This document shows positions 8,360 to 16,942 of a DNA stretch of 64,000 bases, piece after piece. A program made the position numbers and the translations under genes. The notes under the pieces were generated by a model. The model did no database searches. It was given only the letters and a program-made list of their open reading frames with translations, and was not told the DNA's origin. This DNA is from Deinococcales bacterium (lineage in GTDB: Bacteria; Deinococcota; Deinococci; Deinococcales; JAAFIG01). The stretch's first letter is position 1. Each line of letters begins with the position of its first letter. Location of the stretch: contig JAAFIG010000007.1 of the NCBI GenBank assembly GCA_013298595.1, forward strand, positions 65,574-129,573, read 5' to 3'.

Positions 8360-9958
8360 TTACTTAACGGTTACATCAATCAGTGGTTCGCTACCCAAAG
8401 GACCGGGAACCCAACCCTCGAGAGCGGCACGTTGAGCGAGTAATGGGCGGCTATGCACGATTGGCATTTTGACAATATCCTCGAAGAGAATTTCGGCAAC
8501 TTGTCCGTACAATTCAGCTTTTTTGGCTTTGGTGGTGGCTTTACGAGCCTCGTCTAACAATGCAAAGAGTTTAGGATTGTTGTACCCTGTTTCTTTGCTG
8601 GTACCTGGTCCAATTAACGGGGTGTAGAAGTTGTCTGGGTCGGCATAATCGCCTGTCCAACCGAGCATGTAAGCTTGGAATTTACCAGCGTCTACATCAT
8701 CAAGGTACGCACCCCAATCTTTGGATTTCAATTCAACTTTGATACCAACAGCACCAAGGTCTTTTGCCATGGTTTCAGCCAAAGGCTTAGCATTTGGGAA
8801 GTACGGACGGCTGACAGGCATGTACCAGAGTTCCATGCTAAAGCCATTTGGGTAACCAGCATCGGCAAGTAATTTTTTAGCAGCTTCTGGGTTAAAGACA
8901 TAATCTTTTTGGTTCTTAGGGTAGCTCCAGCTCATGGTCAGTGGTGGTAAGTAGGCATTGGTCACACCGTACTCGCCGTAGAAGCTTTCGACCAAAGCTT
9001 TTTTGTTAATGGCACTCGCCACAGCCAAACGCACTTTTTGATTTGCCAATGGGTTTTTAGCACCATTAAATTCTGCCACTTGGTTCATGGCTAAGTAACC
9101 AACATTAAAGCCAGGACGGAACACAGCTTTGACATTGGGGTCAGCTTTAATGGCTGGCAGTGTATCGTAAGGCAAAGCACCCGTTGGAATCATATCAATG
9201 TTCCCAGCCCGTAAATCGGCAACTCGAGCCGAGGCATCCGAGATAAAACGCACAATCATACCCGGAGCTTTTGGTAAACCTTTTTTCCAGTAGCTCTTGT
9301 TTGCCTCGAGCAAAATACGGTCGCCTGTTTGCCAGCTTTTAACCACAAACGGTCCTGTACCACTGGCTAAGGTATTGGCTGTACCATACTTATCTTCGCC
9401 TGCTTTTTTAATCGCAGTTGGGCTGGCAATGCCAAAGTAACCCGTGGCAAAGACTTCGTCGAGGTTCGCAAATGGCGAATTCATCGTCACACGCACTTGC
9501 AAGTTATTGACCACGTCAACACTTTTAATTAGGCTTTTGCTGGTTTTGTAGCCTTCAAAAATATCTGGAACGATACTATTACCACTCTTAAAGAATGTGG
9601 CACGGCTATCATCCCACCAGTAATCGAAGTTGAATTTGACCGCAGCAGCATCAAAGCTACTGCCATCATGGAATTTCACACCACCACGCAAAGTAAACAA
9701 CCACGAAGTGGCATCCTTGTTTGGACGTGCCGACAAAGCCAACGCAGGCATGACTTCGGTCGTACCTGGCTTAAAATCGAGCAAACGATCATAAATTTGT
9801 TGTTGCACAAAAATACTATTACCATCCGAGATTTTACCTGAAGCCAACGAAACGGGTTGACCCACAGAACCAACCACAATCGGTTTGCTGCTTTGCGCGA
9901 CAGCGGCAATCAATGCACCACTACCCAGCAAAGTCAAAGCCATTGCTACTTTCTTCAT
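8360..9958 (-). CDS. ABC transporter substrate-binding protein, family 5 (peptide type)
   Basis: A 532-residue extracytoplasmic binding protein of the DppA/OppA family. A signal peptide (MKKVAMALTLLGSGALIAAVAQS) is followed by the family region around residues 60-110 (QQQIYDRLLDF, TSWLFTLRGGVKFHDGSSFDAAAVKFNFD). There is no lipobox Cys, so it is likely secreted or otherwise tethered. As the first gene of the operon, ahead of a stabilising hairpin, it would be made in excess over the permeases. The ligand is a peptide or similar small molecule and cannot be narrowed. Confidence 0.93.
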   Translation of the reverse strand: MKKVAMALTLLGSGALIAAVAQSSKPIVVGSVGQPVSLASGKISDGNSIFVQQQIYDRLLDFKPGTTEVMPALALSARPNKDATSWLFTLRGGVKFHDGSSFDAAAVKFNFDYWWDDSRATFFKSGNSIVPDIFEGYKTSKSLIKSVDVVNNLQVRVTMNSPFANLDEVFATGYFGIASPTAIKKAGEDKYGTANTLASGTGPFVVKSWQTGDRILLEANKSYWKKGLPKAPGMIVRFISDASARVADLRAGNIDMIPTGALPYDTLPAIKADPNVKAVFRPGFNVGYLAMNQVAEFNGAKNPLANQKVRLAVASAINKKALVESFYGEYGVTNAYLPPLTMSWSYPKNQKDYVFNPEAAKKLLADAGYPNGFSMELWYMPVSRPYFPNAKPLAETMAKDLGAVGIKVELKSKDWGAYLDDVDAGKFQAYMLGWTGDYADPDNFYTPLIGPGTSKETGYNNPKLFALLDEARKATTKAKKAELYGQVAEILFEDIVKMPIVHSRPLLAQRAALEGWVPGPLGSEPLIDVTVK

Positions 9959-10062
9959 AAATTCCTCCTCCGCTCGAGCGGAATAGTAACGAGCGAGGTG
10001 AGGATTCTAACAATCTAAGTGCAAGGTGTCGAGGGGTACGTCGCAAAACTGTAACAAACCTA

Positions 10063-11259
10063 TTACGCAGTAAAACGAATCTCAAACACGGCACCACCAC
10101 TGGGCGCATTGAACGCCCGAATCTGAAAATTATGCGCCTCGAGAATTGCTTTAACAATGGCTAAACCCAAACCGCTCCCACCTGTGGCTCGAGCCCGAGA
10201 TTCATCCACACGGTAAAACCGATCAAAAATACGCTGCAAATCGGCACTAGGAATACCAACACCATCATCGGCAACGGTCAGGATAACCAAGTTATCTTGA
10301 GTGGCTAAGTGCACCCAAATTTCTTTTTTAGCGTACTTGCCAGCATTTTCGATTAAATTACTCAGCACTTGTCGCATCCGATCAGGGTCGGCAAAAACAG
10401 TGGCAGGCAGCAACTCGAGCACCAAGGCTTTATTACCCAAACGCGGCTTAAACTGCATCGCCACAGCTTCGACCAAACTTTTTAAATCTGTCTGCACCCG
10501 CTCGAGCGGCAAACGCTGCGTATCGGCAAGAGTCAGAATCCGTAAATCCTCAACCAACCGCGCCAAGAACTTATTTTGCGAACTCAGATTCTGAATTTCA
10601 GCAATACTCAGTTCGTTGACACCATCCTCGAGCGCATCCAAACGAAACTGCATGACCGTAATAGGGGTACGAAGCTCATGGGCAATATCGGCAATTAACT
10701 GCTTACGCTCGAGCTGATTCTGCTCGAGCTGAGCAGCCATTTGATTAAAACTAAACGCCAAACTCGAGAGTTCATCGCCCTGCTTAGACTGCCTACCACG
10801 CAAATGCGCTCGAGCACTGAAATTGCCCAACGCAATCTCCTCGGCAGCATTGGCAACAGCCCGCACAGGCGTTGTGATGTACCAAGCAAACAACAAAGCA
10901 ATAGCAATCGATAGCACCACCGCAATCCCAGTGCCAAGCTGCAAAGCAGGAGCAACCCATTCCAACTGATTAAACGGATTGGGAATTTGGTTCCCCTTAA
11001 AACCAAACATATCACCTTTTTGCAATGGCGGCATATTTTCTTTCAGTGCCGCACAAGGAATTTCGGGATACTTCTTCGGGTTCTTACAAATCTCTGACAT
11101 CTGCACAATCGCAGCAAAAAGTTCACGCTGCTTAGAATTCGGATTCCGCAACTGATCCTCGGTAGCACGCAACACCAACACCGCAGGAATAACAGCATTA
11201 ATCAGCATAATCAGCAGCAAACCCAGCAGCATTTGCACCGCCAAGGAATTAAGTTTCAC
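10063..11259 (-). CDS. Sensor histidine kinase (HAMP-containing, OmpR-partner type)
   Basis: A membrane histidine kinase. The first helix is near the N-terminus, an extracytoplasmic region of about 80 residues contains two Cys (SEICKNPKKYPEIPCAALK), then come a second helix and a HAMP domain (TTPVRAVANAAEEIALGNF). The catalytic core shows the H-box DIAHELRTPITVMQ, the N-box QVLSNLIENAGKYA, DDGVGIP and GGSGLGLAIVK. GTG 11259 is chosen because it overlaps the response-regulator stop by 4 bp (GTGA); an in-frame TTG lies at 11271. The signal is unknown; the two Cys in the sensor loop might form a disulfide. Confidence 0.92.
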   Translation of the reverse strand: MKLNSLAVQMLLGLLLIMLINAVIPAVLVLRATEDQLRNPNSKQRELFAAIVQMSEICKNPKKYPEIPCAALKENMPPLQKGDMFGFKGNQIPNPFNQLEWVAPALQLGTGIAVVLSIAIALLFAWYITTPVRAVANAAEEIALGNFSARAHLRGRQSKQGDELSSLAFSFNQMAAQLEQNQLERKQLIADIAHELRTPITVMQFRLDALEDGVNELSIAEIQNLSSQNKFLARLVEDLRILTLADTQRLPLERVQTDLKSLVEAVAMQFKPRLGNKALVLELLPATVFADPDRMRQVLSNLIENAGKYAKKEIWVHLATQDNLVILTVADDGVGIPSADLQRIFDRFYRVDESRARATGGSGLGLAIVKAILEAHNFQIRAFNAPSGGAVFEIRFTA

Positions 11260-11945
11260 ACCCCACTCCAAAGCCGATACCCCGTCCCACGCACCGTCTC
11301 GAGCATCTCACCAACATGGCAATCATCGAGTTTACGGCGCAAATTTTTTAAATGCGTATCCACTGCCCGCTCGAGCGCATCCGAATCGGGCAACGCCACC
11401 TCCAACAACTCCGCCCTTGAAAAAGCCCGAGCAGGATGCCGAATCAGCACCTCGAGCAAACGATACTCGGTCGGTGTTAAATCCAAACGCTCCGCACCAA
11501 TACGAGCAATTTGCGCCCGAGCATCCACCTCGAGACTAACCCCACTACGATGCGCCAAGCGAAACACCTGACGCTCCTCGGCAGGTTGCAAACGCCGCAA
11601 CACCGCCTTCACTCGAGCCACCACCTCACGTGGCGACACAGGCTTCACCACATAATCATCCGCACCCAATTCCAAGCCAAGCAACCGATCAATATCCTCA
11701 GCTCGAGCCGTAACAATAATCACCGCTGTATTAGAAGCCGCCCGAACCTTCCGCAACACCTCGAGACCATCAGGCGCAGGAATTTGCAAATCCAGCACAA
11801 TCAAATCAGGCTTAAACGCCCGCCAATACTCGAGCGCCCGAGCACCATTCTCGGCACGTTCCGTCTGCATACCCTCACGACGCAAATAAGACTCGAGAAC
11901 CTCCGCGATTTGCGTTTCATCTTCAACAATTAAAACCCGTGACAT
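11256..11945 (-). CDS. Response regulator, OmpR/PhoB family
   Basis: A 229-residue regulator with a receiver domain (acidic pocket VEDE; phosphoacceptor Asp in LIVLDLQIPAPDG, about residue 52; Lys in ADDYVVKP) and a C-terminal winged helix (LTPTEYRLLEVLIRHPARAFSRAELL, then RAVDTHLKNLRRKL). It is the first gene of a two-gene operon with the histidine kinase. The gene is unusually dense in CTCGAG. Target genes are unknown; the adjacent ABC importer operon on the same strand is a reasonable guess. Confidence 0.94.
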   Translation of the reverse strand: MSRVLIVEDETQIAEVLESYLRREGMQTERAENGARALEYWRAFKPDLIVLDLQIPAPDGLEVLRKVRAASNTAVIIVTARAEDIDRLLGLELGADDYVVKPVSPREVVARVKAVLRRLQPAEERQVFRLAHRSGVSLEVDARAQIARIGAERLDLTPTEYRLLEVLIRHPARAFSRAELLEVALPDSDALERAVDTHLKNLRRKLDDCHVGEMLETVRGTGYRLWSGV

Positions 11946-12052
11946 AGCAATAGTTTACGCGGTTTGATGGAGAAATAAGGTTGGTATTGTGTAGATTTGG
12001 TGTGGATGCTCGAGACTCGAGGCAACGGAAAATAAAATATCATTGATGGTCA

Positions 12053-12124
12053 AGGGTGAGGCAAGCCCCACCCCTACGGCTGGAAAGCACGTTTTTGTCG
12101 TAGGGGCTGGGCTTGCCTAGCCCC
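12053..12124. repeat. Pair of REP-like palindromes in inverted arrangement
   Basis: Two REP-family palindromes (12,053-12,080 and 12,098-12,124) face each other with the GTAGGGG/CCCCTAC ends inward, like a BIME. They lie at the left border of the CTCGAG-free island. Confidence 0.8.
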
Positions 12125-12163
12125 GTGGGAGGTTATTTACACAGCGAACCACCAACTGCAAGT

Positions 12164-12367
12164 TCAATTGCTTGAGCAGCAAAAAAGATTAAGTTGCGTG
12201 ACATCCGAAAAAATAGGAATGTTCAAGCCCTTTTGCCCCAGCCAATGCGACAAGGTTTTAATGGCAGGAGGGTCTATTCTGGCAATTACCAATAGCGTGA
12301 AACCATCTTGGAAGACACCACTATCCAAGCCGCCACAACCACTGAGAAGAGAAAGAGGTTTAAGCAT
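12164..12367 (-). pseudogene. Remnant of a DNA C5-cytosine methyltransferase (N-terminus only)
   Basis: A 67-codon open frame whose first 25 residues are a textbook motif I of C5-cytosine methyltransferases (SLLSGCGGLDSGVFQDGF, the S-adenosylmethionine-binding loop). A motif II/III-like segment follows (RIDPPAIKTLSHWL, IPIFSDVTQL). The frame stops before motif IV (the PCQ catalytic loop), so it cannot be active. It lies 18 bp downstream of the HEPN gene on the same strand, at the island edge. It is best read as the debris of an earlier restriction–modification gene truncated by rearrangement. Confidence 0.7.
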
Positions 12368-12385
12368 AAGAGCCTGTGTTTTGAG

Positions 12386-13078
12386 TCAATGACGAACAAA
12401 CTCATCATTGTTGATGGATTCTGAAACAAAGAAAACTATTGAATCAACAATATGCAAAACCTCATCTTCTAGAATTTGGTAGTCCGCTTTTCCAATTCCA
12501 TCTTTACGAGAACCATGTGCAACATCATTTCTAAATTTTAGTAATTTTTCTATCTTCCCAGACCAATCATCTACTTTTTCATACTTAAAACCTAATAGGT
12601 ATAAAACTTTTTTTAACACAAAAGGTTTGATGTTAGATTCTAAATCAACAATTTCTTTCTCATCTAAACTAACCTTATTAGATAAAATTAACGAAAAATT
12701 TTCTACAAATTCTTTTTGGCGAGCAAATCTATGTAATTTTTCATCATTGGGGAGTACAGATTTAAAATATTTATTCTTTGTATCAGAATTTAGAGCTTTA
12801 AAGACTGGCGCGAAAGAGCTGGCTAAGAGTGACCAAGCTACCTGAGAATTTTGCAGTTCTAGTTTATTGAGGTGGTGTATATAAGAAGTGAAAATAAATT
12901 TACACATTCCTTCAAAATAGGCATATAACATGACTATGAGAGCCTTGCGTAATATTTTTTGTTCCCCAAAATCTTCAATATTAGCTATATTATTCTTTAA
13001 AAGTCTAATTTCTGATTCTCGCCATAACCGCTCTTGCTCCACTTCTTCTCGAAACGACAAAACATCTATGAGAGGCAT
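12386..13078 (-). CDS. HEPN-domain protein (MAE_28990/MAE_18760-like), putative RNase
   Basis: A 230-residue mostly helical protein. Near residues 183-188 it carries RNDVAH, fitting the R-x4-6-H catalytic signature of HEPN ribonucleases, just after LLKF as in MAE_28990-type HEPN proteins. The N-terminal half has the aromatic helix LRKALIVMLYAYFEGMCKFIF, also typical of that group. ATG 13078 is preferred over TTG 13090. The gene overlaps the end of the DUF262 gene, so it is the third gene of a coupled operon with a methyltransferase. HEPN toxins in defence loci usually cleave RNA once activated; that role here is inferred. Confidence 0.75.
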   Translation of the reverse strand: MPLIDVLSFREEVEQERLWRESEIRLLKNNIANIEDFGEQKILRKALIVMLYAYFEGMCKFIFTSYIHHLNKLELQNSQVAWSLLASSFAPVFKALNSDTKNKYFKSVLPNDEKLHRFARQKEFVENFSLILSNKVSLDEKEIVDLESNIKPFVLKKVLYLLGFKYEKVDDWSGKIEKLLKFRNDVAHGSRKDGIGKADYQILEDEVLHIVDSIVFFVSESINNDEFVRH

Positions 13079-14217
13079 TTTGAAAACCAATCATCTACGA
13101 ATTTTATTCTTCTCTCAAGAGCCGCCGAATAATTCTTACCGCCGCCTTTAGTAAGTGTTTGAAAATTAGTATCCTTTTTTAGAGAAATAAAGAAGTCCTT
13201 AATTTTTTCTGAATCCGACTGGATTAGACTTTTTATTTTTTCTAGGTGAGTTTGAATGCCAATAGTTATCGAATCAAAACTCAAAGAAGAGAAATTACCC
13301 TGCGAATTACCTCGTTGATTAAACCCAGAAAATGGCAAGTCGCCTAGAATTTCGTATAAAACCTTAAAGGTTGTGATAAATATATTTTTTTCGCTTTCGT
13401 AATCAAAACTAATGTGGTTTTTTGATTGACTGTCAGAAATTGCCTCCATGTATTCTGTGAGGAAATCCCCGACGTTCTTAACATATTTCGTTCTGTAATT
13501 TTTTACAGAAAAAAACCTCAAAGCATATTCTTCTAAGTACATTTGTTTTTGTTTTTCTTCAGTTAGACCACTCATACATAATTTATAGTTAGTGTCTTTC
13601 ACGATACTTTTTAAGAATTCATTGAAAGTATTATCAAGAAGTCTAATTGTACAATTTCTAATTTCCTGCTCACTGAGTTTCTCGCCTCCAGTATTTAGGC
13701 GTTTAAACATATGATATTTTAATCGAACATCACTTTCCCGCCTTAAAACTTCCATTCTAATAAAATGTCGCTTTAATTTTATTTGAATTGCCGAAGGCAA
13801 ATCCTTATAAGTTAAACCATTTAAACTTTCTATTATATCACACCCAGTAAGCATTAAATATTCATTTTCTAAATATCCTGAAAAATCACCATTTTCTTCA
13901 TTTATTGATGCTTTAATTCCTCTAAAGTGAAAATAGGAAGATATTCTTTGCAGCCCGTCAATAAGCTCATAGACTCCATTATCAACTTCCATCACATAGA
14001 TTGGAGGAATGGGTAGCTCAAGTATTAGAGATTCTATGAATTGGGACTGCTTAGCTTCACTCCATCTAAAAAGCCTTTGAAAATCAGGTGAAATTTTAAG
14101 TTCTTCTGACTTAAACATATCAAAAAGCTCATTAAAAGAAACGTCTAAAGTCCTCGTTCTAGCTTTTATTGTAGTTGAATCAACATTTTCAATCAATTCT
14201 ATGAATTTCTCACTCAT
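13066..14217 (-). CDS. DUF262 (GmrS-like, ParB/Srx-fold) protein
   Basis: A 383-residue DUF262 protein. Diagnostic segments are PDFQRLFRW (about residues 44-52), IDGLQR (86-91), the ParB-like DGxQR motif that in GmrSD and related systems binds or hydrolyses nucleotide, and FKRLNTGG (171-178). The DUF1524 HNH nuclease domain found in GmrSD fusions is not visible, so cleavage, if any, would depend on a partner such as the HEPN protein. Its ATG shares one base with the methyltransferase stop (TAATG) and its end overlaps the HEPN gene: the middle gene of a tightly coupled operon. Confidence 0.88.
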   Translation of the reverse strand: MSEKFIELIENVDSTTIKARTRTLDVSFNELFDMFKSEELKISPDFQRLFRWSEAKQSQFIESLILELPIPPIYVMEVDNGVYELIDGLQRISSYFHFRGIKASINEENGDFSGYLENEYLMLTGCDIIESLNGLTYKDLPSAIQIKLKRHFIRMEVLRRESDVRLKYHMFKRLNTGGEKLSEQEIRNCTIRLLDNTFNEFLKSIVKDTNYKLCMSGLTEEKQKQMYLEEYALRFFSVKNYRTKYVKNVGDFLTEYMEAISDSQSKNHISFDYESEKNIFITTFKVLYEILGDLPFSGFNQRGNSQGNFSSLSFDSITIGIQTHLEKIKSLIQSDSEKIKDFFISLKKDTNFQTLTKGGGKNYSAALERRIKFVDDWFSKCLS

Positions 14218-15506
14218 TAAATCCTCCTTATATGCAAAACTGACTCTTTTTGCATACTTTCAAGCGATCTATAAGGCAAAGACTTTACGTTAATTTGCGA
14301 TAAAGAATGGCTTATTAAATTTTCAGAAATAATTTCGACAGAATAACCAATATTTTCAAACATTTCTTTATATAAAGAGGGAAGATCAACATAAATTTCC
14401 TTATAAAACGATCCTTGTACTACAAAAAAAATATTGCAATCATCTTTACAAACTCGATCTATTTCATTGATAGACTCATGACAATCAGAAAAATAATTCC
14501 AATACGTTTTATAATAATACGAACTTGATGCCTTACTAGGATGATTTTTGATTTGATTTAAGATTTTTTTGACTGAATTTACCCAAATTTCTTTAGGCTC
14601 ATATATTTTAAGTGGTCTTACTAAAGGCGCTCCCATTATTTCTCGCCTAAATTCTTTAAAGTCTTTATGCTTTATATCTATCGATAAAGCACATAACTCA
14701 AATGAAGTACTAATCGCATAATCAATTCTAGTGCAATATGGAGGTGAGGTTAAAACAAAATCAATCGAATTATCCTCAAGTGGGATTTTTCTTGAGTCAC
14801 CAATTAAAATTTGTGAATCTAAAGCTTTATTTAAGGTAGATACTGGTATATCTTGAGCCATAGAAATTACAAATGATAGCCATAAATCTGCAAGATCACC
14901 TATATTGTTTTTGAATTTTGTTTTTTTCACCCATGTTGGGTTAGAGCCTGATGGTATAGCAGCTAGTTCTTTAGCAGCACGTATCAAAGCAAATACTAAA
15001 AATGATGCAAGATTAGATATTTTCCCTGAGCTAGGAGTAAAAGTTATTTTTTCTCCTGTTGTTGCGAGATGTTTTAAAATTTCGCCTTCAAGAAATCGAT
15101 ACTGAGCTACCATTTTTTTATTCAACCAATTATCTAATGGATCATATTGTTTTTTAATTTTTAGTTTTTTCTCTTTTAGCCTTCCACAAATTTCATATAC
15201 CAAACCTGCTATTTGGTTAGCATCATCAAATCTGACGAGCTTTGCTTTAGCAATTAAGATTGCGACAGGATTTAAGTCAACTCCAATAGACAAATAACCT
15301 AGTTCATTTGCTATGTGTGTTGTGGTACCACTCCCGTTCCAAGGATCAAGAATAATCGAGTCAGGGTTTAGGTCTGCATAGCGTATAACATCTTTTGCAA
15401 ATCGCGCAGAGTAACCTGCGTAATATTGACACCAATTTTCAATCTTTTCCTGACTCGAAAAGTTGCGCTTAGCATCATAATTCAGAACATTTTTACCATT
15501 ATTCAT
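14217..15506 (-). CDS. DNA methyltransferase (amino-group, TSPPY type)
   Basis: A class I AdoMet-dependent DNA methyltransferase of about 429 residues. The cofactor loop DPWNGSGTT (about residues 54-62) precedes GVDLNP, and the catalytic motif IV is TSPPYCTRIDY (about 254-264). SPPY favours N4-cytosine, though N6-adenine cannot be excluded. The long segment between the motifs (about 80-250) probably holds the target-recognition region. ATG 15506 is chosen over GTG 15515 because GGAG lies eight bases upstream. It is the first gene of the operon. The target sequence is unknown, and the gene contains no CTCGAG. Confidence 0.88.
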   Translation of the reverse strand: MNNGKNVLNYDAKRNFSSQEKIENWCQYYAGYSARFAKDVIRYADLNPDSIILDPWNGSGTTTHIANELGYLSIGVDLNPVAILIAKAKLVRFDDANQIAGLVYEICGRLKEKKLKIKKQYDPLDNWLNKKMVAQYRFLEGEILKHLATTGEKITFTPSSGKISNLASFLVFALIRAAKELAAIPSGSNPTWVKKTKFKNNIGDLADLWLSFVISMAQDIPVSTLNKALDSQILIGDSRKIPLEDNSIDFVLTSPPYCTRIDYAISTSFELCALSIDIKHKDFKEFRREIMGAPLVRPLKIYEPKEIWVNSVKKILNQIKNHPSKASSSYYYKTYWNYFSDCHESINEIDRVCKDDCNIFFVVQGSFYKEIYVDLPSLYKEMFENIGYSVEIISENLISHSLSQINVKSLPYRSLESMQKESVLHIRRI

Positions 15507-15584
15507 TACTAACACTCCAAAAAAATGCTTGTATAATTTAAATGACGCTATACGTATTTCAAATACTTAAAGACTCGAGCCTTA

Positions 15585-15637
15585 GCGTTTAGCACAAGGC
15601 TGCACGCAAAATTCTACCACGCTTTCTCGAGTGCTTA
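15585..15637. repeat. Spacer repeat, copy 1 (downstream of xisI)
   Basis: A stretch of about 53 bp, sharing the run GGCTGCACGCAAAAT and a TTTCTCGAG end with 16,380-16,438. The two copies lie on either side of the xisH–xisI pair in the same orientation, with scattered differences. Confidence 0.7.
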
Positions 15638-15958
15638 CCTTACAAACTCGAGCTTCTGCTTCTGGCTCGGCATCATGTACGCCAACACGATTTTATTTTC
15701 TGGAATTCCAAGACGCATCAGTTCGTTTGCCACACCAATATCTGTTCCATCTTCTTGCACCCAAATCAGGTTATCTCGAATGTCCATTTGTGCCACAATG
15801 CCATGCACACGCTTATGCTGCTGCCAACCACTGACCAGAAGTTGATACTGATGCTTTTCTTTATCCGCCAGCAGCGAATACTCGAGTCCATTGCTGCTGC
15901 GTGGTGTGATGCTGTTCAGCACCTCGAGAATGGCTTGTTCTGCTTGTTTTATGTCCAT
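15635..15958 (-). CDS. xisI: XisI family protein (fdxN element excision controlling factor)
   Basis: A 107-residue XisI homologue. The hallmark segments are present: an N-terminal helix (IKQAEQAILEVLNSI), YQLLVSGWQQHKRVHGIVAQMDIRDNLIWVQEDGTDIGVANELMRLGIPENKIVLAYMMPS. In heterocystous cyanobacteria XisH and XisI are needed for excision of the fdxN element. Outside that setting they form a widespread pair of unknown function, and no excisable element is evident here. It overlaps xisH by 10 bp and contains several CTCGAG sites, so it is an older resident than the neighbouring island. Confidence 0.9.
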   Translation of the reverse strand: MDIKQAEQAILEVLNSITPRSSNGLEYSLLADKEKHQYQLLVSGWQQHKRVHGIVAQMDIRDNLIWVQEDGTDIGVANELMRLGIPENKIVLAYMMPSQKQKLEFVR

Positions 15959-16362
15959 GCCTCAATCACCTCTTCTTCTGTATTGTAGACCAATGATCGA
16001 ACATTGTGGCGTTTCAATGCAGCTTGTACAAGGTCACGCTCGAGAATTCTGGCATAAGTGGTATTTGGTAATGCAAGGTATAAAACGCGAGTTGGTTCGT
16101 TGGTCTCGAGTGCCATTTGATAATTTAAGTATTGCCCGAGTGCAGCATGAAAATCGTGGAGAATACTTGGGTTGTTAAAACTCTTTATCTCAACCGCAAT
16201 TTTTTGATTGTTCCGTTCTGCCGCAATGGTGTGTTCTGCCGCTAAGTCTATAGCTATCACATCTCGCCCAAAGCCAAGATAGTATGGGTCTGCGGTAATT
16301 TTCCAGCCTTCTTTCTCGAGGGCTGTTCGGACAGTATCATGGTAGTTATCACGGGCAGGCAT
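15949..16362 (-). CDS. xisH: XisH family protein (restriction-endonuclease-like fold)
   Basis: A 137-residue XisH homologue. It begins ARDNYHDTVRTALEKEGWKITADPY and contains DLAAEHTIAAERNNQKIAVEIKSF, whose D…E-x-K pattern is the PD-(D/E)xK nuclease core reported for this family. It is co-transcribed with xisI, which it precedes. The pair may act as a nuclease module or in genome rearrangement; nothing in the sequence decides which. Confidence 0.9.
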   Translation of the reverse strand: MPARDNYHDTVRTALEKEGWKITADPYYLGFGRDVIAIDLAAEHTIAAERNNQKIAVEIKSFNNPSILHDFHAALGQYLNYQMALETNEPTRVLYLALPNTTYARILERDLVQAALKRHNVRSLVYNTEEEVIEAWT

Positions 16363-16379
16363 AGCTGTATTCTACTCGT

Positions 16380-16438
16380 GTTTAGCATAGGGCTGCACGC
16401 AAAATCTTACCATGCTTTAAGCTTTCTCGAGCGCCTTA
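16380..16438. repeat. Spacer repeat, copy 2 (upstream of xisH)
   Basis: Partner of 15,585-15,637, slightly longer because of a small insertion before TTTCTCGAG. The copies bracket xisHI. Confidence 0.7.
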
Positions 16439-16942
16439 GTTAAAAGCTGTCGAAATCGCTTTTGGAAATTCCGTGACCAATTCGGATTGCTCGAGTAAAC
16501 CATCTGCATTAAAAAACTGCATATTGCCATTCTGGTCGCATTCCCAAACTTCTTTCGCACCTGCTGCAAAGTACAAGCCGCGTTTCTCGAGGAATTCTTC
16601 TTTGGTGTTGCTGTTACTCCAAACTTCCACGCAGATGCTTGGGGCGAGTGTGAATACATCGTCTTGTTCTTCATGAAAATGCGTTTCGAGCGCCCATGCA
16701 ACATCTGCCACGCGTACACCTTTACTGGTGAGAATACTGACTTCTTGGAGTGCATAACCACCTGTTAATAGTTGCTCGAGGTGCTTTGCGATGAGGTATT
16801 GCAAAAAGGTGTGGCGTTTGGTGACTGGACTGAGCAGTAATTGTCCTCTTTCGTTCAGTTCGATTTTATAAGGTAAGTCGTGTAGCGAAGGATTCTCGAG
16901 TACCTCTTGCCATTGCTTTTTGATTGAATTGGCTTGGGTCAT
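16436..16942 (-). CDS. Uma2 family protein (DUF820, PD-(D/E)xK-like)
   Basis: A 168-residue DUF820/Uma2 protein. Family elements are the early WQEVLENPSLHDLPYKIELNERGQLLLSP, the KGVRVADVAWA strand with its catalytic-type Asp, and PSICVEVWSNSNTKEEFLEKRGLYFAAGAKEVWECD with the E-x-x…K-x-x-Y-x-x-x-G-x-x-E-V-W pattern. ATG 16942 has AGGAG five bases upstream, so a longer frame from 16963 is unlikely. These proteins have a nuclease-like fold, and their role is unknown; they multiply in cyanobacteria and similar bacteria. A paralogue sits at 38,369. Confidence 0.88.
   Translation of the reverse strand: MTQANSIKKQWQEVLENPSLHDLPYKIELNERGQLLLSPVTKRHTFLQYLIAKHLEQLLTGGYALQEVSILTSKGVRVADVAWALETHFHEEQDDVFTLAPSICVEVWSNSNTKEEFLEKRGLYFAAGAKEVWECDQNGNMQFFNADGLLEQSELVTEFPKAISTAFN

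Larger units (their letters stand above)
12022..15573. other. Accessory island lacking CTCGAG (candidate defence island)
   Basis: 3,552 bp with no copy of the palindrome that occurs several times per kb on both sides, and visibly more AT-rich than its surroundings. It contains a methyltransferase remnant and a three-gene methyltransferase–DUF262–HEPN operon on the minus strand. No integrase or transposase gene and no flanking tRNA is seen. Recent horizontal acquisition is the simplest reading. Confidence 0.75.

Noticed and set aside
12168-12392. Plus-strand frame opposite the methyltransferase fossil
   Set aside because: Antisense shadow; the minus frame holds the motif I match.
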